This document shows positions 45,131 to 56,419 of a DNA stretch of 64,000 bases, in pieces. A program made the position numbers and the translations under genes. The notes below the pieces were generated by a model, which was not told where the DNA came from, did no database searches, and saw only the letters and a list, made by a program, of their open reading frames with translations. Origin of the DNA: Cycas panzhihuaensis (taxonomy: Eukaryota; Cycadophyta); NCBI GenBank assembly GCA_023213395.1, contig CM041465.1, forward strand, positions 49,545,741-49,609,740, read 5' to 3'. Position 1 is the first letter of the stretch, and each line of letters begins with the position of its first letter.

Positions 45131-46420
45131 AATCAACAGAAGATATTTACAAGTGATCCTTCTTCGTGGAAATATTTAGTAATTTCAAATCTTCACATAC
45201 TTACCACTTATCCTCTTTAGTAGGAACAACCACTAAAGGGAAAGCCCATTTGTTATCATAAATTAAATAAATAAGATTTGAAATAAGCAACTTTTCCAAT
45301 TTATCTTTTATAATCTTTAACATTATTGGGTTTAGTCACCTCTAGGGTTGCTTAATTGGCTTATTATTATCTTCAATAAAAATATAGCATACATAAATTA
45401 GGATTGATTCCTTTGAGATCCTTGTATCCCAATATGAAAATATTCACATTTTATATAAGCATATGTTAGATTTATTGTTGTTTTATTTCTATATATGTAG
45501 ATCCAATATGTAGTATCATGTTCCCTTTAAATTGAATTGCTTGTGTTTGTTCCACATGATGCAATGTCCCTTGATCTTCCACACTAGGCTCAAAATTTTT
45601 ATTATGGATTACTTGTTTTACTGCTATAATGAACAAAGAAATATCTTGATCAACATCTAAGAGAATTTTCCTTTTTATAATTAAATTATTATTACTTTTT
45701 AATGGAACAAGTGAATGAAAAATCCCACTCTTTATTTCTCTTACAGTTTCTACATAAGAATAAGTCTACTCATCATCATATACTTGCTTATATTCATCTA
45801 TACCAAGACTTTGATACACTTCACCAACTTCATCCCAATTTTGAAGTCAATAATTTATAGCCTTCAAGGTCATCTTCTTTATCTAACTTGATCCACTCTA
45901 CTTGATTTTATTGTTCAATATTTACTATGATTATTTGAGGAGCTATTGTAAACAATGATAAAACTTATGTTTGGTCACCATTTGCAACCATAATATTTCT
46001 AATCAACATGTAATAATAGTGTCTGCTATAGCAATCCATGGCTTTTTTAGGATGACTAGATATCCTTCATAGTCTACTTTTGATTTTACAACAAAAAATC
46101 CCACTGAAAGTGTCTATTTACAAACTTGGACGTAAACATACATTAAGACTTCTCTTGGTTATATGACAAATCTATCCTCCATCCATATGACCATTCTTGT
46201 TTTCCTTATTCCTTGAATACCAAGTTAATTAATCATCTTAAGTGCCATCACATTGATTCCTCCACCAAGGTTAACAAGTGCATTTTCAATCTTTGTCCCA
46301 TAGATATAAACATCAACATTAGGACTACTTGGATCTTCATATTTGATCATTGATTACTTTCCTTAAATGGCATCTACCACTACATAGGTTTTTATCATTT
46401 TCCCTTTTTTAAATTTCTAC
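45131..46420 (-). pseudogene. pol: T3 protease and N-terminal RT
   Basis: Near 46330-46030 the minus strand reads NALVNLGGGINVMALKMIN, LGIQGIRKTRMVIWMEDRFV and VKSKVDYEGYLVILKKPWIA then IADTIITC. This is the Tat-lineage protease layout (D-L-G-A-S-V-N..., L-G-R-P-W-L-A-T-A-D); the catalytic Asp is Asn. From about 45260 RT starts with PKWAFPLVVVPTKEDKW, CEDFKLLNISTKKDHL, and breaks at the T5 insertion (45125), continuing at 18048. Between them (46030-45300) lies a long acidic linker with stops. Confidence 0.75.
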
Positions 46421-47690
46421 ATAATTGTTTAACTTGTTTTATATATGTGGGTGTATTTTCAATTTCTTATAGTAATGCCATGTAGATATAAATGTTTCCT
46501 AATTTGTATCAGAAGTTATACGAAACTTCCTCTTTATTGTCTTTATGATACTTTTGCCTTTATGCATATGACACAACTTGCTCTCTTTCATTATTAGGCT
46601 TCTTCTATTTTGTCAAACACACGTGCACACACTTCTCTCCTTGATTTTACATCTTTTATGCTACTAAAAAGTTTTCTATAGGTTTCCCTTAGTCTAATCT
46701 AAAGGGAGTTATTGCCCCAGTGGAAGCTTTCATCTAATTCTCCCTTCAACATGATCCAAAGTGAGTTTTTTTCCACTTAACTATTGGAGAATTTTCTACT
46801 AATTCCCCTTCAACATGATCCAAAGTGAGTTTTTTTCCACTTAACTATTGGAGAATCTTCTACTAATTCCCCTTCAATTGCATTCGAGGGGATTTCAAAA
46901 ATTCTGACATTCTCATTCTCTAAGTCTTCGACCATCATATAACATCCCAATCTAGCCAACGTCTAAATTTTCTTCCTTAAATGGAGGTAGAATGCAATGC
47001 ATTTAGTCACCATATTTATTTACACATGTAGAAACATGTCTTGTTATTATAGCCTAACACTCAAATATTCACAAAACAATAATACTCATGTAATGCATGA
47101 AATAAATTGATGATTTTTTATCCCCATTCCTAATGAATTGACTACCCCTAAGGCATGTAATGTTAGGTATAATAGGAGGTGAAAGGTAAGGAAGGGTATT
47201 AGAGGATTTATTATGTCCAAGATTATTATATTCACTAGTATATGGCTTCACTTTCTAAGGATCCATTTATTCCTAATGATAAAATGTAACATTCTTATAA
47301 TTAGGGATAGTATACATATCATACAACATAAATTTAGAGTATGGTAGTGCATAATAATAATATGGATCTAATAGAGTATTAATATAATATCAGGAATTAT
47401 ATGAAGTATAACATGACCATACTATGATGACCTTTGATGAAAATAAGAGGTGTTTTATGCCCCAGAAGTCCATAATATTCTAAAGGAGGACATAAGGAAT
47501 CAAAATGATATACCCTTGTCAAATAAGAAGGTTAATTAGGTAGATATACTCCTCATGTTACATTCTACTACTACATTTGGGGTTGATTCCATTTCCACAC
47601 CCTCCTTTAAGTTTACATATATGTAACATCTATAGCTTCCTCTCTTTCTTATGCCCCCACTACTTCCATTGAATTCTCATATTTTGAGTA
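46421..47690. other. T3 gag-protease interval, no clear domain
   Basis: On the minus strand short protein-like stretches occur but no motif could be placed. It includes the 64-bp tandem duplication at 46742-46869. The open frames on both strands here are short and unrecognised. Confidence 0.45.
46742..46869. repeat. 64-bp tandem duplication, two copies
   Basis: 46742-46805 and 46806-46869 start CCCTTCAACATGATCC and differ at one position (GAATTTTC against GAATCTTC). 64 is not a multiple of 3, so the duplication shifts any reading frame. Confidence 0.95.
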
Positions 47691-48560
47691 TCATTTTTTT
47701 GTAGAAAATGGTTATGTATGAGTTTCTTTGTGGTTTCCCTTAATATCAAGTCTTATCAATTACTATGTAACCAAGGATAAGATGTCTTACTTCATGTCCC
47801 TAATTGCATTACTAAGTTGTGTCATATTGATCATGCCAATGGCTAGATTTTCCTTTGAAAAGAAAGTAGAACTAGATGTTACTATTCCAACCACAATATT
47901 TGTTAGACCTTATTTATTTCAAGCTTTGTGGTATTCTCTTTGAGCACTTCTAATGATTCATTTAAAATTTTATTACCCCTCATCATTTCTACTTGCATTC
48001 AAGAAGGTAATGCTACTCCCTCCAAAAAGATTATATTGATTGTTCTTTCTAGAGCCATGACCAAGGCATCTTCTTAACAAATACTCCTTGGTGTCATCCT
48101 CCATTTGCCTGATTTTGAGAATTCCGCACCCGCCCAACCCCAGTCTTTTGTTTGTTGATAATTTTGGTACTTAATCAAAAATATTTCTTTCATATCAAGC
48201 TAAGATTTGACTAAGCCTCTAGTCAGGCTCATAAACCATTTCAACACACCGCCTATTAAAGTAAAGGAAAATAACTTCAATTGTTGAGTATTTGAAACAT
48301 TGTCAAAGCTTTGATAAAAGACTTGAAACTCAAATAGAAACACATTAAGGACTCCATGAATCTTTCCATAGACTTGTGGCACATTTTCAGGAAACCTCTT
48401 AACTTTGTCTAATCTCTTTCTTCTAAATACAAAATTGATAAATATATAATCTCTTACTCCTCTGTATTTTCCATGGCAAGTTTAATCTCAATATTATTCA
48501 AGGTTTTTTCTTTAGTCTTCTCTTGGGTATTTTTTTCAATTTTCAACATTGGATGCCATT
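47691..48560 (-). pseudogene. gag: T3 gag
   Basis: An ATG near 48556 gives MASNVEN, and open frame 48382-48200 reads VPQVYGKIHGVLNVF, FYQSFDNVSNTQQLKLFSFT and LIGGVLKWFMSLTRGLVKS. This corresponds to the L-R-L-F-P-F-S-L-x-x-x-A-x-x-W-L-x-S-L-P-x-G-S capsid signature of Tat/Athila gag. The remainder to 47691 is decayed. Confidence 0.65.
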
Positions 48561-49213
48561 ATAGATATCCCCAAACAATTATAAGACCCACTCTTCATTA
48601 CCCATTTTTTTGTTTCTGTGCAGTTACTATGTTTTTTAATGAATAGCTACTAGTCACAAAAAAAACACCAAAATGACAAGTCTCAAAGGCATCAATATAT
48701 TATCAGAGTTACCATGTCAAACTAGTGTGCATGACTTCTAAATGGAGATGGACAATAAACCCTCACTCATTAAATTTAAGGCGTAATAAAAATTAATAAA
48801 TCTTAATATTGAATTATAATTATACCCTCCTTGGCCCCTATATGTTATCACCAAACCATAGTAGCAAAGTAACACACAAATGCAAGATCAAAATTAATGC
48901 AATTTAGTGCCTCGCTACCAAGGCAACATTATTCCATAGGCTATGAATTTGTAGGCCAAAAAGTAGTTCCCCTTACGATCTAACAGGATTAAAGGCTAAT
49001 TGTATAACATCACAAGCTAAAACTCCTTACAAAAAAAAAGCCTTTTTATTTTCTTGATTATAACAAAGATATTCATACATGAGAAAGATAGTTACAACCT
49101 AACTATTACCCTCTAAATAACTCTTGGCAAATACTTTATAACTATTTACCATATTTGATGGTTTTTCAAGTTATATGATTATAAAATACAAGTACCTTTA
49201 GATTAGACTAAAT
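48561..49213 (-). other. T3 leader and possible 5' LTR start
   Basis: No gene. At about 48836-48853 CCCTATATGTTATCACCA could be a much decayed PBS of another tRNA (the A-x-C-A-C-C-A end resembles the end of a tRNA-Asp type site), and LTR sequence could start near 48857. This is weak. The sequence is interrupted by T11 at the GAAAA duplication (49214-49218). Confidence 0.3.
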
Positions 49214-49218
49214 GAAAA

Positions 49219-50258
49219 TGATCCCAAAAGAGCTTAGTTGGTGAAGAAGTCAATTATCAACCTTTTCTCCTTGAGATCCTGGGAGTTAGTGTAGAAATCT
49301 CAATAACATCAAAACAACAATGAGCCCATGAAAGGAAAATTCTATACCAAATAATTTATTCTTGGAATTGATCCAAAAGTATGAGGAATAATACTTTTAT
49401 TAAACCATGAAAATCTCCATTTAATGGTGGAGAAATCAACTAGCAAAAGAATGGTAAAATTACAAGGAATAAATGTTACAATTATACCATAAGGGGACTC
49501 CAACCCTCAAATGCCTCTCAAGGATGCTTCCCAAGTCAAGTCTCCAAGAACCACCTCTCCAACTTTGTAGAAGGGCTCAATTCTGAGAAAGAAACTGAAT
49601 TGCATGTTTAACAAGTGGCAATCATGCAAGTATAACCACTAACCACCGAATGCATGTTGTCAAGTGGCCTTCATACAATTCTTAAAAAGTTACACATAAT
49701 AGATCTTAACGTACTCAATTTGGCTCAAATTTGGTACACGATAGGAACGCATGTCCCTCGACTTCCTCAAATTTTTCGCTCATTTGGATGTCATTTCTGC
49801 ATTTTATTCATTTAATAATAATATGTATTTGTTGTTTTTCTGTTGTCCAAGTGGCCTTCATACAATTCTTAAAAGTTGCTTGGCTAATGGCGACCTTAAC
49901 GGACTCAATTCAGCTCAAATTTTGTACACGTATAGGAACGCATGTCTCCTCCGCTTCCTCAAAATTTTAGCTCATTTGGATGTCATTTGGCCATGTTTCT
50001 ATTCATATAATCAAAATATATATTTTCTATTTTTTACGCTAGTTGTGGGATTAATTTTTATGCAAAGACAAGGCTTGAACTCTAATCAAATGATATTTTA
50101 CGAACCCCACCTTTTGTACACATCTAGTGAGATGTGTCTTATCCCTTTAAACAAAATTTCATAGAATTTTGATACCATTTGGTCATATCTCTTTTAGTTA
50201 TGCCAATGCCTAGCATTTTCGCATCCTCAGTAAACATATGGTAGATCCTCACGGATCA
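49219..50258 (-). repeat. T11 3' LTR (left copy)
   Basis: 1040 bp against 1050 for the right copy. It shows many isolated one-base losses (for example CCTCAAATG against CCTCCAAATG, TTGTCAAGTGG against TTGTCCAAGTGG). Open frames 49731-49970 and 49751-50164 on the plus strand are LTR sequence, not genes. Confidence 0.95.
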
Positions 50259-50275
50259 TGGCTCCCCTTCCTTGG
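50259..50275 (-). other. T11 polypurine tract
   Basis: The minus strand reads CCAAGGAAGGGGAGCCA, identical to T6. Confidence 0.9.
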
Positions 50276-51620
50276 AAAATAGCCAACTCTGTTTGGCTTA
50301 GAATTGGAGATGGGGAAGTGTTGTTCTCCTTGTTGCCTACTAAACCACTTGGCCTTACTAGGCAATTGCCTGCTACTCCAATCCTCGAAAGATTCATGTG
50401 TCTTATGTCTTGTTTTGGTAGATTTTCTCTCCAAGATACAATCTTCCTTGAGAGGCTCCTCACTTTCCAAATACAAATCATCAACTGAAGGTAAAGTGAA
50501 CTGGTCATGTTCCTCATCTAGCATAGAGGGCTCAAAGATTTTTAAGTATTCAGCATTTACTACTGAATATATTTGCATATAAGGTGGAAGATCAAGTTGG
50601 AAAGCATTGCCACCTACTTTTCTCAAAATCTTGAATGGTCCATACCTTATAGGTTTGAGTTTCTTACCTTCTCCTTTTAACCTCTCCTTGCTCAAGTATA
50701 ACCATACTAAATATCCTTCTTGGAAAGTACACTCTTGCCTATGCTTGTCATGTCTTTCCTTGTACTTTTGTTGAGTCCTTAGAAGTTGATCATGTATTTC
50801 TTTGTGGACTCTCTGGATCTTCTCCAAGTATCTTAAAGCCTTGTCATGCTCCTCCTTCTCTTTGACGGATCCTTCTTTAGCTTGCATGGAAAACTCTAAG
50901 TCAAATGGACTTTGAGGTAAGTATCCCAAACAAACTTCAAAAGGTGCTTTAGAGTGTGATGCATGCATTGCTCTATTAAAAGCAAATTGTAGAAAAGCCA
51001 ATGATTCATCCCAAGTCTTTGGATGCTTGAATTGTATCCCTCAATAGATGTACCAAAGTTACATTCACTACTTGGTTTGTCCATCTGTTTGAGGATGGAA
51101 ACTTGTACTCCTCTTCAATTTGGTATCCATCATCTCCCATAGTGACTTCCAAAATGATGAAAGGAATCGAGTGTCCGATCTGAAATGATGGAAGAAGGCA
51201 AGCCAAAATTCTTCCATACATGCTCGAAGAATAACTCACTACTCTGCACTGTGATTGTCTTCTTACAAGGTATTAGACATATCATTTTACTAAACCTATC
51301 TACAACAACAAAAGATAATCATGTCCCTTCCTAGTCATGGGAAGTCCCCCTAAAAAATCAATGGAGATACTTTCCCAAGGCCTAGTGGGAATAGGTAATG
51401 GTGTATACAATCCTAATTTTCTAGAAGAAGGCTTAGAAGTATTACACATTACACATCCTTTTACATATTTTTTTACATCATTTTGCATTTTGGCCATACA
51501 ACATATCTTCTCAAGTTTGCTAAAGTCTTCTATACCAAAGTGACCATACTTTAGAAGTATGGGCTTCTAAGCCACTTGATCTTGTCTCCTTTTGATGGAA
51601 CATAGAGTCACGCCCTTTGA
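50276..51620 (-). pseudogene. pol: T11 integrase with atypical chromodomain-like tail
   Basis: Open frame 51497-51300 holds the zinc-domain Cys pair (CVMCNTSK) and SISIDFLGGLPMTRKGHDYL. 51239-51006 is a frameshifted core region. Open frame 51001-50249 (250 codons) is the C-terminal part: MAFLQFAFNRAMHASHSKAP, a Lys/Glu helix, RYGPFKILRKVGGNAFQLDL, YSVVNAEYLKIFEPSML, and a tail CILERKSTKTRHKTHESFED then PSKAKWFSRQQGEQHFP. That tail has the I-L-x-x-R-x-x-x-T-R start and the W-F of a diverged chromodomain, but lacks the usual Y-L-V-K-W. The frame is broken by several one-base indels upstream. Confidence 0.85.
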
Positions 51621-52513
51621 AAAGTAGACCATCCTTCCAAGCAATTTGGGAAGGTCTTCCTTCGCTAGGTTCTCTAATTCTTCCTTCAAAGCTTCATCTT
51701 CATGGTACAAGTCTTTGTACTCTTCATGATGCATTGGTTCCACTGCAAACTCATAAGAGAACTACAAACAAAAGTAGAAGAAGAAGTGGAACAAGGTGGT
51801 CTAGATAACATATCGAATTTTGTTATTAGATCCCTTTTATACTTAATTACAATATTGAATTGTTGTAAATAACTCATCCACTTCATGTGTCTTGCTTGTT
51901 GTAATTTACTTTGAGTTTGTAAAAATTGAAGAGGCTTATGATCGGTATGAACTACAACCTCTTTTCCAGAGCAAGTATGACCTCCAATGCTTGCATGCTT
52001 GATGAAGTGAACATTTCTCGATCATATGTTGGGTAGTTCTTCACTTGAGGGGTGAAGACTTAGAATGGTATGCAATAGGCTTCCCATCTTAAATAAGGAC
52101 GACTCCCATTGCATTTCCACTTGCATCGCCTTCTACTTCAAAAGGCCTTTGCAAATTTGGCATTGCCAAACCGGTGCTTCACAAATTTTCTTCTTTAAAA
52201 GAAGAAAGGCTTCTTCCTCCTGGAACCCCAAGTAAACTTTCTACTAGATTTTGTCAATCCATGTAGAGGTCTTTGCAACTGTGAGAAATGAAGAATAAAC
52301 TTTCTCAAGTATTGACAAGCTCCTAAAAACTTCTCACCTCTGTGATGTTTGTTGGCCTAGGCCATTTGAGGATGGCTTGAGTCTTGAGTGGATCAATGCT
52401 CAACTTTCCTCCTCCAACCACAAAGCCTAAGAAGATCAAGTTCTCCTTGCCAAATTCACACTTCTTCACATTAAGCTTCAAATGATGCTTAGCCATAGTC
52501 TTTAAAACTTCTT
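51621..52513 (-). pseudogene. pol: T11 RNase H and RT-RNase H connection
   Basis: Open frame 51886-51686 begins MKWMSYLQQFNIVIKYK and then slips frame before the D-M-L-S-R block. 52513-51900 contains the connection (L-G-A-C-Q-Y-L...), the D-A-S-G region near 52110 and the T-Y-x-x-E region, all readable only by switching frames. T6 carries the same landmarks with fewer indels. Confidence 0.8.
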
Positions 52514-53413
52514 CTATGTCTTTGCAAATGTTCCTCCCATGTGTTCTTTGAAAATCAAAATGTCATCAAGATAGACAACAACAAAATTATCCAAGTAAAG
52601 CCTTAATATTTCATTCATTAGCCTCATGAATGTTGCAGGAGCATTACACAGTCCGAAAGGCATAACCATCCATTCAAAGAGTCCTTGCTTTGTTTTGAAG
52701 GCCGTCTTCCATGTGTCCTCCTCCTTGACCCTAACTTGGTAATAACCACTTTTTAAATCCAATTTAGTGAAATAACAAGCATGCTGAATTTGATCAAGCA
52801 AATCATCTATATGAGGCAAAGGGTAGCGATTTTTAATTATAATTTTATTCAAAGCACGAAAATCTATACACATTCTCCATCCTCCATCCTTCTTAGGCAC
52901 CAAGACAATTGGTGACCCACAAGGTGAACATGAAGGTCTTATGACCCCTTGATCAAGCAACTCCCCAACTTGCCTCTTTATCTCATTATTTTCTACAATG
53001 GAGTGCCTATACAAAGCAACATTAGGTAATGGTACATCTCCTACAAGAGTGATTTCATACTCTATCTTTCTCTTTGGTGGAAGCCCATCAACATGTTGAA
53101 ATAGAATATCATACCTTGTCTTTAACTCCTCAATTTGTTGCATTTGTTTAGGTGATATAAGAAGAGTGTGAGTAGAAGGACCTTCTTCATCTCTTGGCTC
53201 TTCTTTTCTCCTTACCATTAAGAGGACAAATTTACCACATGCATTGATCATCCTTTTTGCTTGAGTAGCTGAAATTAATGCTATTTTATCCAAGTGCTTC
53301 TTTGTGGCCTTTATGATGAAACCCTTGTTATCCTTCATCAATCGATACTTTCTCTCTTCGATAAGAGTGCATCTCGATCCCACAAGTAGGGACTTCCAAG
53401 CACAACATGGCAT
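52514..53413 (-). CDS. pol: T11 reverse transcriptase region, open reading frame
   Basis: 299 uninterrupted codons, the longest open frame in the window. The first 55 or so residues are linker. From about residue 95: [80 protein letters not shown] (motif A Asp), [20 protein letters not shown] and [10 protein letters not shown] with an intact catalytic Y-L-D-D. It ends by a frameshift near the E-H-L-x-H block. RT would copy the element RNA into DNA. It overlaps the protease frame 53871-53338; the two belong to one original polyprotein separated by a frameshift near 53340-53410. Confidence 0.9.
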   Translation of the reverse strand: MPCCAWKSLLVGSRCTLIEERKYRLMKDNKGFIIKATKKHLDKIALISATQAKRMINACGKFVLLMVRRKEEPRDEEGPSTHTLLISPKQMQQIEELKTRYDILFQHVDGLPPKRKIEYEITLVGDVPLPNVALYRHSIVENNEIKRQVGELLDQGVIRPSCSPCGSPIVLVPKKDGGWRMCIDFRALNKIIIKNRYPLPHIDDLLDQIQHACYFTKLDLKSGYYQVRVKEEDTWKTAFKTKQGLFEWMVMPFGLCNAPATFMRLMNEILRLYLDNFVVVYLDDILIFKEHMGGTFAKT

Positions 53414-53871
53414 ACATCCAGTGGCACCACATCACATATTACCTCATCAACAAAATCATTAGTGATGGAAAATTTAAGCGTACATTGCTTTGATATTTGC
53501 ATTTCTACATCTTTATGGATCCAACCAAGAGGATATGGATGAGGGTGAGGAGTAGTTACCAAACCAATGCTCTTTACCAAACTTTCTGAGATCAAATTCT
53601 TTTGGCTTCCCGGATCTATAATGGCACCAATCATACTATTTCCTACTTGAAGCTTCAAGTGAAATAGTTCCTCCCTTGTAGCATCATCTTCATAATTTGT
53701 AAGTAGAGTGACCTTCTCTTCTTCTCCTTCACTTTGAATCTCCACCTCAGAAAGTAGTGCTTTCCCTTTTTCCTTCTTTCTTAATTCCATATCCTTAATA
53801 TGCTTTCCAACACTTTGCTGTAATATGACCACTAATATCACAATGCTCACAATAGTTAGAACTTTTAACAA
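53414..53871 (-). pseudogene. pol: T11 protease region
   Basis: Open frame 53871-53338 includes a basic Gag end, an acidic hinge (VEIQSEGEEEKVTLLTNYED) and the protease FHLKLQVGNSMIGAIIDPGS then QKNLISESLVKSIGL, with D-P-G-S in place of D-S-G. PHPHPYPLGWIHKDVEMQIS and [19 protein letters not shown] follow, the latter being the closing V-V-L-G block. Its start is an internal Met; in the intact element it would be continuous with gag. Confidence 0.85.
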
Positions 53872-54705
53872 AATTAGTTATTTTCTTCTTTCCTTCTTGC
53901 CTTTTTGATGAGTGCAATTTAGGAGTCTTTTCATACTTATTAGAAGTAAAAGTAGAATCTTTAGACATGAATGTAGATTTCTTGCTTTTACTTTCTATTG
54001 CCATAGCCATCCTACTTGCTTCTCCAATGGATTGAACCTTAAAAAGCCTTAGTTCCTTCCTTATGTATTCATGTAATCCTCCAATGAATTTCATAAGAGT
54101 GACATGTTCATCCATATTAATACCAAGTAGCATGCCATGCCTAAAAATAAAGAAGTATAGTCTTGGACACTTACACCTCTCCCTTGGCGTAAATATTGTC
54201 AAGTGACCCATTGGTCTTCCTCATGACCTATGGGGTAGAATTGCTTCTTTATTATTTTCTTAAAATCCTCCATGAAAAGAAGATACATCATGAGTTTTCA
54301 AATATGCATTCCACCATGTCAATGCATGTTTACACAACTTGAGCCTAGCAAATGAAAGCTTTTGAGCATTACTATAAGCATAGATTGTGAAGTAGGTTTC
54401 AAGTTGATCCAACCAATGGTCCAACTTTTCACGATTTACCTCTCCATCATAAGTTGGAATATCCAACTTTGCCTCCACCTTGAAGGGTTGATGAGATGAA
54501 GTACCCTTGCTTTCTTCAAAAGAGTGCTTTAAGGTCTCCTCCTCTTCCTCTTCATGGTCGTGGTCATATGTGGATACTCCTTCAAATTCCTTCTCTTTGC
54601 CTTTTCCTTTGACTAGAGGTAGAAGGTGGGTCATCATTTGCATCAAGGCTTCTACATTCTTCTCAAGCCTTTCAAATCTAATTTCTCCATCTTCTTTTCA
54701 CCATG
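53795..54705 (-). pseudogene. gag: T11 gag with intact zinc knuckle
   Basis: The start ATG is near 54701, followed by a one-base deletion relative to T6. Open frame 54646-54260 has an acidic run (YDHDHEEEEEETLKHSF), KLDIPTYDGEVNREKLDHWL and LCKHALTWWNAYLKTHDVSS. 54211-53795 continues the capsid (ITLM-like LMKFIGGLHEYIRKELRLFK, ESKSKKSTFMSKDSTF) and ends with SNYCEHCDISGHITAKCW, a complete C-x2-C-x4-H-x4-C knuckle. A frameshift near 54230-54260 separates the two halves. Confidence 0.9.
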
Positions 54706-54820
54706 GTGCTTGGATTCTTTCTTTGTCTTCTTGGTGATTGTAACACAAGAAAGTCTTCACCTTTCTCTTTGTATCCTTTCCTTGTTTGCACCATTCAAGT
54801 CCCTACAACAAAGATCAGAA

Positions 54821-54832
54821 GCTCTGATACCA
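54821..54832 (-). other. T11 primer-binding site (initiator tRNA-Met)
   Basis: GCTCTGATACCA, perfect match. Confidence 0.95.
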
Positions 54833-54837
54833 AAATA

Positions 54838-55887
54838 TGATCCCAAAAGAGCTTAGTTGGTGAAGAAGTCAATTATCAACCTTTTCTCCTTGAGATCCTG
54901 GGAGTTAGTGTAGAAATCTCAATAACATCAAAACAACAATGAGCCCATGAAAGGAAAATTCTACACCAAATAATTTATTCTTGGAATTGATCCAAAAGTA
55001 TGAGGAATAATACTTTTATTAAACCATGAAAATCTCCATTTAATGGTGGAGAAATCAACTAGCAAAAGAATGGTAAAATTACAAGGAATAAATGTTACAA
55101 TTATACCATAAGCGGGACTCCAACCCTCCAAATGCCTCTCCAAGGATGCTTCCCAAGTCAAGTCTCCAAGAACCACCTCTCCAACCTGTAGAAGGGCTCA
55201 ATTTATAGAAAGAAACCTGAATTGCATGTTTAACAAGTGGCAATCATGCAAGTATAACCACTAACCACCAGAATGCATGTTGTCCAAGTGGCCTTCATAT
55301 AATTCTTAAAAAGTTACAGCTTGTAATAGATCTTAACGTACTCCAATTTGGCTCAAATTTGGTACACGTATAGGAACGCATGTCCCCTCAGCTTCCTCAA
55401 ATTTTCCGCTCATTTGGATGTCATTTTACTGCATTTTTATTCATTTAATAATAATATGTATTTGTTGTTTTTCTGCTGTCCAAGTGGCCTTCATACAATT
55501 CTTAAAAGTTGCGACATCGACCTTAACGGACTCCAATTCAGCTCAAATTTTGTACTCTTATAGGAACGCATGTCTCCTCCGCTTCCTCAAAATTTTAGCT
55601 CATTTGGATGTCATTTGGCCATGTTTCTATTCATATAATCAAAATATATATTTTTTATTTTTTTTCTGCTAGTTGTGGGATTAATTTTTATGCAAAGACA
55701 AGGCTTGAACTCTAATCAAATGATATTTTCTGAACCCCACCTTTTGTACACATCTAGTGAGATGTGTCTTATCCCTTTAAACAAAATTTCATAGAATTTT
55801 GATACCATTTGGCCATATCTCTTTTAGTTATGCCAATGCCTAGCATTTTCCGCATCCTGTAAACATATGGTAGATCCTCCTAGATCA
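54838..55887 (-). repeat. T11 5' LTR (right copy) with internal tandem duplication
   Basis: 1050 bp, TGATCCCAAAAGAGC to CCTAGATCA. A unit of about 196 bp starting TGTCCAAGTGGCCTTCATA occurs at 55281-55476 and again, diverged, from 55477. T6 has only one such unit. Confidence 0.9.
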
Positions 55888-55892
55888 GAAAA

Positions 55893-56142
55893 AGTGCCTT
55901 CAAATTGAACTAAAAGGACAACAAAACCATTATACACTTTCACCTCCCTTTATATTAGACTAAAGGAAGGTCATATGGGCTTAATTAAAACTCCTTTCTC
56001 ACACTTACATTATTAAATATGATCCCTTTTAAAATAAATATATATAATATGTTTGGTCAAATATTTCTTATTCATGGGCTCAAAACACCCAATCTAACAA
56101 TATTGAAATTAATAGAAACTCAAATGGAACCAAATAAGTGAT
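55893..56142. other. Sequence right of T11, no gene; possibly T3 5' LTR
   Basis: Continues the sequence interrupted by T11 at GAAAA. If T3's 5' LTR begins near 48.86 kb, this is its remainder, but no match to 12390-12888 was found by eye. Confidence 0.3.
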
Positions 56143-56409
56143 AACAACACAAGTTTTATGTAGATTTAGTTTACATTCAAAAAACTAATTTTTTATTTAT
56201 TAAGAATGATTGTGCTTGATGCATTAATATGTAATCATATACACCTATAAGTATAAGCAAGATCGGTAACAATCCAAATACAACTCGTAACTACCCTAAC
56301 ATGTGTCAGAAGTCCATTAAAGACTTTTTATAACTCCTAATATATGTCATCAAGCAAATGATAATGACTCGCCATTCCAAAGTTATCTTATGTCAACATT
56401 ATTCTAACA
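56143..56409 (-). repeat. T12 3' LTR (outer end approximate)
   Basis: The internal-side boundary is clear: read on the minus strand TGTTAGAATAATGTTGACAT follows the purine tract AAGGGGAAG (56410-56419). There is no second copy to fix the other end. Confidence 0.6.
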
Positions 56410-56419
56410 CTTCCCCTTA

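Larger units (their letters stand above)
49219..55887 (-). mobile_element. T11: Ty3/gypsy retrotransposon, best preserved copy
   Basis: LTRs 49219-50258 and 54838-55887 with perfect GAAAA duplications (49214-49218 and 55888-55892), perfect PBS at 54821-54832 and purine tract at 50259-50275. At 6669 bp it is the same family as T6 but uninterrupted. Gag zinc knuckle, protease and RT core are intact. RNase H and integrase are broken by many small indels, so it is not autonomous as read. Confidence 0.95.

Noticed and set aside
46742-46869. CRISPR-like array
   Set aside because: Two direct tandem units with no spacers, in a plant retrotransposon.
49731-50164. Plus-strand open frames of 79 and 137 codons, also copied at 55348-55672
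   Set aside because: They lie entirely in the T11 LTRs and are repeated in both copies; no protein motif is seen.
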